Positions 1 through 5,675 of a stretch of DNA of 10,035 bases are shown here, piece after piece. Under the pieces are notes generated by a model. It ran no database searches, was not told the DNA's origin, and was given only the letters and a program-made list of their open reading frames with translations. Made by a program: the position numbers and the translations under genes. The DNA lies in contig JBBSMX010000152.1 of the NCBI GenBank assembly GCA_038232935.1, forward strand, positions 1 through 10,035. The letters run 5' to 3'. The stretch comes from JBBSMX01 sp038232935 (GTDB lineage Bacteria; Bacteroidota; Rhodothermia; Rhodothermales; JANQRZ01). Every line of letters begins with the position of its first letter. Within the stretch, counting starts at the first letter, position 1.

Positions 1-2
1 AC

Positions 3-509
3 TTCGACCGGCTGCCAAACGTCTCCGATTTCCCAACGGCCGACGATGCCTTCTGCTGTCTGGGGACGACGATCAAAAAGGCCGGCTCGGAGGAGGCCTT
101 TCGGAAGGTGGACCTCGACTACGTCGTCGCCTTCGCCCGCGCGGCGGCAGCGCACGGAGCCGGGCAGTTCATCGTCGTCAGCGCGATGGGGGCGAACGCG
201 GGCTCGCGGATTTTCTACAATCAGACGAAAGGCGAGATGGAGGATGCCGTGGCGGCGCTAGGCTTCGATGCGGTGCAGATCGTCCGCCCGGCGCCCCTCC
301 TCGGCGACCGCGACGAACATCGAGCGGGCGAGTCGCTGTCGCAGACGCTGATGCAGCCCGTCGCGCCGCTTATGATCGGTCCTCTGCGGAAGTATCGCCC
401 GATTGAGAGCAACACGGTCGCGGCGGCGATGGTGATGGCGGCGCAGGTCCGCGCCCCCGGTGTCCACGTCTACGAATCTGACGAACTCCAACGTATCGGA
501 GTGGTCTAA
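3..509 (+). CDS. NAD(P)-binding oxidoreductase, TIP30/HTATIP2-like (5' end outside window)
   Basis: The reading frame is open from the window edge, so the N-terminal Rossmann glycine motif lies outside. The visible 168 residues match the C-terminal two thirds of the short, atypical SDR group that includes human TIP30/HTATIP2. There is a CLGTT segment at fragment residues 19-23, a VDLDYV segment at 36-41 and a strand ending in IVVSAMGA with Ser60. Then comes YNQTK (Tyr72, Lys76), which fits the SDR Ser/YxxxK catalytic set, and a VRPAPLLGDR segment at 94-103, where the family has RPGVLLCDR. It is likely a cytosolic NAD(P)H-dependent enzyme; the substrate cannot be read from sequence. It ends 49 bases inside the longest possible reading frame of fetA, suggesting shared transcription. 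An in-frame GTG at 108 is too late to be the start because conserved sequence lies upstream of it. Confidence 0.85.
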   Translation, partial: FDRLPNVSDFPTADDAFCCLGTTIKKAGSEEAFRKVDLDYVVAFARAAAAHGAGQFIVVSAMGANAGSRIFYNQTKGEMEDAVAALGFDAVQIVRPAPLLGDRDEHRAGESLSQTLMQPVAPLMIGPLRKYRPIESNTVAAAMVMAAQVRAPGVHVYESDELQRIGVV

Positions 510-1215
510 GCCCGCGCCTCTCTCTCGCTTCGCCCTCGCTCGCTTGGACGCCCTCCCCCTCAGCCTCGACCATGCGGGCCGCCGGATCGACGGGCGCTGG
601 CTGTGGCGCGACGTGGACGCGCAGATCGACGAGGGAACGCGGTGGGCCGTCGTCGGGCCGTCGGGCTCGGGGAAGACGGTCCTCCTCCGCGCTCTCGCCG
701 GGCTCGACCGGCTGGACGAAGGCACGATTCGCTCGGGCGGACGGACGCTGGACGAGCTCTCGCTTCCCGCCCACCGCGCCCGCGTCCACTACCTCATGCA
801 GCGCCCCGCCCTCTTCCCCGGCACCGTCGCCGACAACGTCCACGCGCCCCTCAAACTCGCTGTCCACCGCGGACGGGGCTACGACGCCAACGCTACCACG
901 AGCGCGCTCGATGCACTCGGTCGGCCCGTCGCGTTTCTCGATCAACCCATCGACCGGCTCTCCGGCGGCGAGCAGCAGATCGTCGCCCTCCTCCGCGCCT
1001 TCCAGGCCCGCCCTGACGTGCTCCTCCTCGACGAGCCCACCGCCAGCCTCGACCCCGCCGCGACCGAGGCCGTTGAAGCCCTCGTGGCGCGGTGGCTGGA
1101 CGAGAACGCAGGCCGCGCCGCCCTCTGGACCAGCCACAACCCCGCGCAGATCGCCCGCGTCACCGACTACACCCTCGACCTCGCCGACTTCGCCCCGCGC
1201 CCCGAACCCGCATGA
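460..1215 (+). CDS. fetA: ABC transporter ATP-binding protein, FetA-like
   Basis: This is a complete ABC ATPase of up to 251 residues. Walker A is GPSGSGKT (66-73), the Q-loop glutamine is Gln114 in YLMQRP, the signature is LSGGE (167-171), Walker B is VLLLDE (187-192) and the H-loop histidine is His226 in TSHN. It should power the membrane protein encoded immediately downstream, with which it overlaps by four bases (ATGA). Together they match E. coli FetA/FetB (YbbL/YbbM), implicated in iron export and peroxide resistance. The start is uncertain. GTG at 460 gives the longest frame but adds about 28 residues unlike an ABC N-terminus and overlaps the upstream gene. TTG at 544 starts close to where the ATPase fold normally begins and leaves a 34-base gap. 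No Shine-Dalgarno sequence favours either. The substrate assignment rests on the partner. Confidence 0.85.
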   Translation: MSTSTNLTNSNVSEWSKPAPLSRFALARLDALPLSLDHAGRRIDGRWLWRDVDAQIDEGTRWAVVGPSGSGKTVLLRALAGLDRLDEGTIRSGGRTLDELSLPAHRARVHYLMQRPALFPGTVADNVHAPLKLAVHRGRGYDANATTSALDALGRPVAFLDQPIDRLSGGEQQIVALLRAFQARPDVLLLDEPTASLDPAATEAVEALVARWLDENAGRAALWTSHNPAQIARVTDYTLDLADFAPRPEPA

Positions 1216-2006
1216 GTCCGTACGAATCGATCTCGTTCGCCCAACTCGCGCTCGCGGCCGTGCTCCTCGCCGTCGCGCTCGGCCTCACGGTGGCTCTCCG
1301 GCTCGGCCTCGCGCGGGGGATCGTCGTGGCGGCGGCGCGGATGGTGGTGCAGCTCCTGCTCGTCGGGCTCGTGCTCGGGTGGGTCTTCGCGACAGAGCAC
1401 CCTCTCGTAATCCTCGGGCTCGCCCTGCTGATGGCTGGGCTCGCGGGCGTCGCGGCCGTGCGGCGGACGGTGCGGAGGTTTCCGGGGATCTACTGGAACG
1501 CGCTCGTCTCCGTGCTCGGCGCGTCGTTCCTCGTCACCGGGTTCACCGTGCTCGGCGTGCTCCAGATCGAGCCGTGGTACGACCCGCAGTACCTCATCCC
1601 CCTCCACGGCATGCTCCTCGGGAACGCGCTGACGGGGATTTCGCTCTCGCTCGACCGGTTCATGGAGTCGTGCGTCCGCGAGCGCGACCTGATCGAGACG
1701 CGGCTCGCACTCGGGGCGACGCGGTGGGAGGCGGCCCGACCGCCGGTGCGCGACGCCCTCCGCACCGGCCTCATCCCGATTGTCAACTCGATGGCCGTCA
1801 TGGGGATCGTCAGCCTGCCGGGGATGATGACCGGCCAGATCCTCGCCGGGGCCGACCCGAGCGACGCCGTCCGCTACCAGATCCTGATCATGTTGATGAT
1901 CACCGTGTGCGTGGCGTTCGCGTCGCACGCCGTCGTCCTCCTCGCCTACACCGCCCTCTTCCGCCGCGACCACACGTTCCACCCCGAGCGGCTGAAAACG
2001 GTGTAA
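1212..2006 (+). CDS. fetB: ABC transporter permease, FetB / UPF0014 family
   Basis: A 264-residue polytopic membrane protein with about seven hydrophobic segments. The family hallmarks are clear: HGMLLGNALTG (132-142), LALGATRWEA (165-174), then LIPIVNSMAVMGIVSLPGMM (187-206) and GQILAGADP (208-216), followed by the YQI segment. These correspond closely to E. coli FetB (IAGMIAGNAM, LSLGAT, GLVSLPGMMSG, IFAGIDP). The ATG lies inside the fetA stop (ATGA), so translation is probably coupled. The length is typical (FetB about 260). It probably exports a metal such as iron with FetA; in plants the related ALS3/STAR pair handles aluminium tolerance. The last codons, encoding ALFRRDHTFHPERLKTV, recur in diverged form after hicB, so this 3' end may have been replaced when the toxin-antitoxin block arrived. 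Confidence 0.9.
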   Translation: MSPYESISFAQLALAAVLLAVALGLTVALRLGLARGIVVAAARMVVQLLLVGLVLGWVFATEHPLVILGLALLMAGLAGVAAVRRTVRRFPGIYWNALVSVLGASFLVTGFTVLGVLQIEPWYDPQYLIPLHGMLLGNALTGISLSLDRFMESCVRERDLIETRLALGATRWEAARPPVRDALRTGLIPIVNSMAVMGIVSLPGMMTGQILAGADPSDAVRYQILIMLMITVCVAFASHAVVLLAYTALFRRDHTFHPERLKTV

Positions 2007-2042
2007 TGGCGGCATTAGCCGGGGGAACGTATTCTTCGAAAC

Positions 2043-2061
2043 GGTGTCGTAGATTGACACC
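2043..2061 (+). promoter_or_regulatory. Perfect inverted repeat abutting hicA: probable HicB operator
   Basis: GGTGTC (2043-2048) and GACACC (2056-2061) are perfect 6-base inverted arms around a 7-base spacer, and the right arm touches the hicA ATG. HicB antitoxins with a ribbon-helix-helix domain, as here, bind inverted repeats and repress their own operon, so an autoregulatory operator is the natural reading. The spacer and right arm contain TAGATTG (2050-2056), close to the Bacteroidota -7 element TAnnTTTG, so repressor binding would cover the promoter. A partial copy of the left side, AAACGGTGT, occurs at 2039-2047 and also at 1996-2004 at the end of fetB. Confidence 0.6.
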
Positions 2062-2325
2062 ATGAGCCTCAGCAGCAAGCACCGCAAGACGCTCCACGCC
2101 GTGTTCGACGATCCCGTCCGCTCAAACGTGCCGTGGCGCGATGTCGAGCGGCTACTCGCCGCGCTTGGGGCCGAAATCAGCGAGGGGAGCGGCTCGCGCA
2201 TCCGCATCGTCCTCGGCGGCGTCCGCGCCGTCTTTCACCGGCCGTATCCTCAGCGCGAAACCGATAAAGGCGCGCTCAAGTCCATGCGCCGCTTCCTCCG
2301 CGAAGCCGGCGTTCAACCCGAATAA
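2062..2325 (+). CDS. hicA: HicA-family type II toxin
   Basis: An 87-residue basic protein of the variant HicA type, with KHRKTL near the N-terminus, WRDVERLLAALGAEI (25-39), GSGSRIRI (42-49), a VRAVFHRP strand (54-61) and a C-terminal helix RRFLREAGV (76-84). HicA toxins are small double-stranded-RNA-binding-fold ribonucleases that cleave mRNA and are held inactive by HicB, encoded five bases downstream. In many HicA proteins the catalytic histidine follows the GS pair; here that place is Arg46, and the nearby histidine is His59 in FHRP. I recall this arrangement as a recurring subgroup, so it need not mean inactivity. The start is fixed by the operator-like repeat ending right at the ATG. 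It lies 55 bases after fetB. Confidence 0.88.
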   Translation: MSLSSKHRKTLHAVFDDPVRSNVPWRDVERLLAALGAEISEGSGSRIRIVLGGVRAVFHRPYPQRETDKGALKSMRRFLREAGVQPE

Positions 2326-2330
2326 CCGCC

Positions 2331-2651
2331 ATGCTCTCTTACAAAGGCTACACCGGGCACGTCGAGTTCGACGACGAGGCGGGCCTGTTCCACGGCGAAG
2401 TGCTCGACACGCGCGACGTGATCACGTTCCAGGGACGCAGCGTGGACGAGATCGAGACGGCCTTCCGCGACTCCATCGACGACTACCTCGCCTTCTGCGC
2501 CGAGCGGGGCGAGGAGCCAGTCAAACCATTCTCGGGCCGCCTCATGCTCCGGCTTCCGAAGGACCTCCACCGCGACGTGTTCGTCAGCGCAAGGCGCGAA
2601 GGAAAGAGTCTAAACCAGTTCGTCGTGGATCGCCTCCGAGAAACCGGCTAG
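2331..2651 (+). CDS. hicB: HicB-family antitoxin with ribbon-helix-helix DNA-binding domain
   Basis: A 106-residue protein with the two-part HicB layout. The N-terminal partial RNase H-like domain (about 1-65) has YKGYTGHVEFDDEAGLFHGE (4-23), then VITFQG (30-35), VDEIETAFRDSIDDYL (38-53) and CAERGEEP (56-63). The C-terminal Arc/MetJ-like ribbon-helix-helix domain has the strand GRLMLRLP (69-76), helix DLHRDVFVSARREG (78-91) and KSLNQFVVDRL (92-102). It should bind and neutralise HicA and, through its C-terminal domain, repress the pair from the inverted repeat before hicA. The five-base gap to hicA indicates one transcript. The order toxin-antitoxin is usual for hicAB. The protein is complete, with no sign of decay. 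Confidence 0.9.
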   Translation: MLSYKGYTGHVEFDDEAGLFHGEVLDTRDVITFQGRSVDEIETAFRDSIDDYLAFCAERGEEPVKPFSGRLMLRLPKDLHRDVFVSARREGKSLNQFVVDRLRETG

Positions 2652-2653
2652 CT

Positions 2654-2719
2654 GCGCCCGTCGCCCTCCTCCGCCGGGACCATGCGTTCCACCCTGAGCG
2701 GCTCGAAGCGGCATACTAA
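2654..2719 (+). pseudogene. Displaced duplicate of the fetB 3' end after hicAB
   Basis: In frame from 2654 this stretch encodes APVALLRRDHAFHPERLEAAY and a TAA stop. The real fetB ends with AYTALFRRDHTFHPERLKTV. Over 2663-2703 against 1953-1993 I count 36 of 41 identical bases without gaps; three of the five differences are third-position changes. No start codon or complete gene precedes it, so it is a remnant. It ends one base before the stop codon of the convergent minus-strand gene (2721), a tight arrangement that suggests this was once the true fetB end beside its native neighbour. Confidence 0.75.
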
Positions 2720-2720
2720 C

Positions 2721-3264
2721 TCAGAACCACAGCCCCCATCCGAGGCTCGTCCCGATGAAGCTCCTTTCTCGGTTTACGCTCGCAATGGTTCGGAACCGAA
2801 CGAAAATCGGCCCATGGATTCGGAAGGCCACTTCCCCAAACAGTGGTAGGCTCGGGCTCGGACCCACAAGCTCCCCTTCGTCTTCGTCGCTGAAGAAGGC
2901 GGGCGGGCTATAGACACCAGACCAACCCGACTCCGCCACCGCTCGCTACGGACCACCGCTTGCCGGAGCGGTGGAAGCCCGCGAGAGCACCGACTTCGCT
3001 CATGCCACTCCCCCACAGTTCCGTTGCACCGGCAAAGCGGAGCGAGAGGATGAACGGCGCTCGCTGCCAGTCCGCAGACAGGTCCGCTGTGATCACCGGG
3101 AAGCCCTGCGAGGTACCGACTCCGGCACCTCCGCTAGCGCGCACTCCATACCGCTTGCCCCCGTCCTGCGCCCGGCTCGGCGACGTGACGGCGATCAAAA
3201 CTAGAACCGTGATCGCGATGGGGTAAAACCACCGAGGGAGACCGACATATCGTTCCCTGCTCAC
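2721..3264 (-). pseudogene. Small exported beta-barrel-like protein, apparently frameshifted
   Basis: Two adjacent minus-strand frames read as one protein of about 180 residues. The first (GTG at 3264, stop at 2908) begins with a signal peptide: a basic start, the core PIAITVLVLIAV and a cleavage site after SRA before Gln. It continues in glycine-rich alternating segments (GGAGVGTSQG, FILSLRFAGATEL, WSVASGGGVGLV). The second frame (ends 2721) carries on with SGVYSPPAFF, then PSLPLFGEVAFR and the end VNRERSFIGTSLGWGLWF, which has the alternating, Phe-terminated look of an outer-membrane strand. Switching frames somewhere in 2911-2945 joins them (GVGLV to GVYSPP), which fits one surplus base. 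It may be a real inactivating mutation or a sequencing error. The GTG overlaps the TGA of the upstream dehydrogenase (GTGA), so both are probably co-transcribed. The function is unknown. Confidence 0.6.
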
Positions 3265-4871
3265 TTCCGAAACCGCTGGATCAGCCGGTCCACTTGCGCG
3301 TCGGGCATGGGGAGGACGGAGGACGAGGGGCCGAAATCGCCGTTGCCGGACAGAACAGGGTTACTCGGCGGTGCGTTGCCGGCGCGGTCGCGGAGGCGGG
3401 CTTCGATCTCGTCCATCCAGCTTTTGCCGGACGGTGGGGCGGCACGGGCTGCCGGACGTTGTGCGCTCGGCGCGGAGCGAGGGGCCGACTGCGACGCGGT
3501 GAGCGGCTCGCCCTGTGGCGAGTTCATCGGGTCCGTCTCGAATGCGAGCCGCTTCACGTTGAGCAGGTGCATCGGCGAGATGTTATCGCTCGTGATCGAG
3601 CCGCCGATGGTGCCTGGGCCGAGCGTCATCGCCGGGAACAGTGCGGTCGTGAGACCGACCGAGCCGAGCGCGGCGACGGTGTTGACGACGATCCGCATCG
3701 ACGGCTTTTCGAGCGCGAACCGCTCGATCACGTTGTCGCTCTCGGCGTGGACGGCGAGCGTGTGGCCGATCCCTCCAAAGTTCAGGATCTCGATGCACTT
3801 CTCGCACCCCGCCTGCCAGCCGTCCTGCACGTAGAACGAGAGCACGGGCGCGAGCGTCTCCATCGAGAGCGGCTCCTCTCGCCCGACGGCGTCCACTTCG
3901 GCGATGAGCGCCCGCGTCGTGTCGGGAACGGAGAAGCCAGCCATCTCCGCGATCCGCATCGGGCTCTGCCCGACGATGTCCACGTTGAGGTGGCGGCCAT
4001 CAGGTGCAACAGTTTTGCGCAGCTTCTCCTTCTCGGCGTCGGAGCAGAAATAGCCGCCGCGCGCCTGCATCTCCTTTTTCAGCTTGTCGCGGATCGGCAG
4101 GTCGGCGACGACGCTGCGTTCCGTCGAGCAGAGCGTGCCCCAGTCGAAAGCCGTCCCGGTGAGGATGTCGGCGGCGGCCTTCGCGAGGTTGGCTGAGCGG
4201 TCCACGTAGGCGGGGACGTTGCCGGAACCGACGCCGTAGGCGGGCTTCCCCTTCGAATAGGCCGCGCGGACCATCGCCCCGCCGCCCGTAGCGAGGATCA
4301 CATCGGTCAGCTTGTGCTCCAGCAATTCGTTGGTCCCTTCGAGCGTGACCTCGGTGAGGCAGCCGAAGAGGCCCTGCGGGGCTCCGGCTTTGTAGGCCGC
4401 TTCGGCCACGACGCGCAGCGCCTCGGCCGTGCAGTCCTTCGCGCGCGGGTGCGGGCTCATCACGATCCCGCACCGTGCCTTCGCCGAGATGATCGCCTTA
4501 TACATCGCCGTCGAGGTCGGATTCGTGCTCGGGACGAGCGCAGCGACGACGCCCATCGGCGTAGCGACCTTCCAGACTTTGCCGTCGTCCGACTTCTCGA
4601 TGATGCCGGCGGTCCGCATCCCCCGCATCCGCTCGTGGAGCGTGCGGGTGGCGAAGAGGTTCTTCTCGCGCTTGCTCTCGGGCTTGCCGAAGCCGGTCTC
4701 GTCGTGGGCGAGTTGACCGAGCCGGGTCGCCTCGGCTGCGCCCGCCTCGCACATCGCCGCGACGATCCGGTCTACCTGTTCCTGACTGGCGGTGGCAAAT
4801 TGCTTCTGCGCGGTGTGCACCCGCTGCAGGAGTTCGCGGGCTTGCTGGATCGAGCGGAGGTCGGCGTCCAT
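3261..4871 (-). CDS. CoA-acylating acetaldehyde dehydrogenase with C-terminal extension
   Basis: A 536-residue protein whose first about 445 residues match the aldehyde dehydrogenase half of AdhE and stand-alone acetylating dehydrogenases. Visible are FATASQEQVD (25-34), DETGFGK (57-63), then PSTNPTSTAMYKAIISAKAR (114-133), MSPHPRAKDC (138-147) and LATGGGAMVRAAYSKGKPA (193-211). The catalytic Cys248 sits in DWGTLCSTE, followed by GGIGHT (366-371) and TLGPGTIGGSITSDN (416-430). It should interconvert acetaldehyde (or another short aldehyde), CoA and NAD+ with acyl-CoA and NADH. The alcohol dehydrogenase half of AdhE is absent. After residue 446 comes a Pro/Ala/Ser-rich tail with two short helical stretches (485-498 and 523-536), not part of the usual enzyme. 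The start at 4871 (MDADLRSI) is chosen because upstream codons are unlike the family and no in-frame homology precedes it. The downstream gene overlaps its stop. EutE, PduP or SauS roles cannot be separated here. Confidence 0.88.
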   Translation of the reverse strand: MDADLRSIQQARELLQRVHTAQKQFATASQEQVDRIVAAMCEAGAAEATRLGQLAHDETGFGKPESKREKNLFATRTLHERMRGMRTAGIIEKSDDGKVWKVATPMGVVAALVPSTNPTSTAMYKAIISAKARCGIVMSPHPRAKDCTAEALRVVAEAAYKAGAPQGLFGCLTEVTLEGTNELLEHKLTDVILATGGGAMVRAAYSKGKPAYGVGSGNVPAYVDRSANLAKAAADILTGTAFDWGTLCSTERSVVADLPIRDKLKKEMQARGGYFCSDAEKEKLRKTVAPDGRHLNVDIVGQSPMRIAEMAGFSVPDTTRALIAEVDAVGREEPLSMETLAPVLSFYVQDGWQAGCEKCIEILNFGGIGHTLAVHAESDNVIERFALEKPSMRIVVNTVAALGSVGLTTALFPAMTLGPGTIGGSITSDNISPMHLLNVKRLAFETDPMNSPQGEPLTASQSAPRSAPSAQRPAARAAPPSGKSWMDEIEARLRDRAGNAPPSNPVLSGNGDFGPSSSVLPMPDAQVDRLIQRFRK

Positions 4872-5675
4872 CGGAGAGAGGGTCTGGGTCGAGAGGTTCC
4901 GAAAGATAGCCCACGGCCGCGCAGGGTGAGCGAAGCGCCGATCCGAGCGCTCCCCCGTCCGAAACCGACCCGCGTCCGTGTGGCCTCTGCACAATAAGGG
5001 AAGGACCCCCCGCCCCACCACAGGCAGAGGGCCCTTCCACCCCACCACAGACGCTGGCCCAAACAGCGCCCGTGCTTATTAATCGAATGCTTTCGACGGC
5101 TATCCTCGGTGACACCTCTTAATTGATTCGTGTGCCTCCGTTGACTCTCACCAAACAAGCCCCGTTCCAAACCTCCCCCGACCGCTTCAGCGTGGCGAAG
5201 CGTCTTCTTCCGTTTACGTCCCCCAGCCTCGCAGATGCAGATCGCGATATCGTATCTCACTCCTCGTGCCGAAATGAGATGGCTGTCTCTCTACGTCGCG
5301 TTGCGATGCTCGAAGAGGAGGCGACCCTAACCGATGTCTACGCCGGTCACGGAGAACAGTCGCTGCCTGATACACCGCCCCCGCCCAGCATTCCAAAACA
5401 CCGGTGCCTCTCAAGGCGAGGCCATTACCCCTGACTTATTGGAAGCCACTCTTTACCTTTCCGGTCAGCAAATCACCCTGGCGTGCCCTTTGTGAAAGCG
5501 CCGTTCAGACGCGAACTTCGGCCCCCGCTCTGTCCCTCAGAGCCACGATACCGCGTGAGCTTAAGGCACAAGCCGGCTTGTCTAGGGGAGGCGAGTCGCA
5601 CGCCGGGTTCGGGTTCCTTCCGCCAGATAATCTCGCCGCACAGTGCGTGTTCGCACCGGCGCTTCAAAACCAAGC
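4872..5675. other. Gene-free stretch between divergent genes
   Basis: About 800 bases separate the minus-strand dehydrogenase from the plus-strand gene at 5676. The open frames here give low-information proteins rich in Pro, Ser, Arg and Thr, with no recognisable motif, signal peptide or family resemblance. There are A/T-richer patches near 5077-5093 and 5118-5126 that could hold promoters. The only repeats I see are the paired 11-base copies at 5013-5050. I find no tRNA, terminator with a T-run, or convincing structured RNA. It must contain the two divergent promoters. Confidence 0.6.
5013..5050 (-). repeat. Pair of 11-base direct repeats upstream of the dehydrogenase gene
   Basis: CCCCACCACAG occurs at 5013-5023 and again at 5040-5050, 27 bases apart (on the minus strand CTGTGGTGGGG). 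Both lie about 140-180 bases before the dehydrogenase start. Just downstream on the minus strand is TATTGTG (about 4992-4998), a weak match to the Bacteroidota -7 element. Direct repeats here could be activator sites, but chance cannot be excluded. Confidence 0.35.

Noticed and set aside
572..2065. Long plus-strand open frame of about 497 codons across fetA and fetB
   Set aside because: Its protein is dominated by Arg, Pro, Ala and Ser without any motif, while the overlapping frames carry full ABC-transporter signatures. Long false frames are common at this GC content.
2141..2719. A single 192-codon plus-strand gene ending in the fetB-like tail
   Set aside because: Most of it is an out-of-frame reading of hicA and hicB. 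Only the last codons (from 2654) carry meaning, as a displaced fetB tail.
3261..4871. Full bifunctional AdhE alcohol/aldehyde dehydrogenase
   Set aside because: Only the aldehyde dehydrogenase half is present. The sequence after residue 446 is a disordered tail, not an iron-dependent alcohol dehydrogenase domain.
4872..5048. N-terminal extension of the dehydrogenase to an upstream start at 5048
   Set aside because: The extra 59 residues are rich in Gly, Arg and Pro, do not resemble the family and cover the repeat region. The conserved protein begins at 4871.
5254..5280. Inverted repeat ATCTCA / TGAGAT in the intergenic stretch
   Set aside because: Only six-base arms around a 15-base loop, no T-run and no position near a start codon. 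This is expected by chance in several hundred bases.
5123..5434. Possible 103-residue gene in the long intergenic stretch
   Set aside because: It begins at TTG, lacks any recognisable motif or hydrophobic pattern, and its composition looks like random GC-rich sequence. I cannot support it as a gene.
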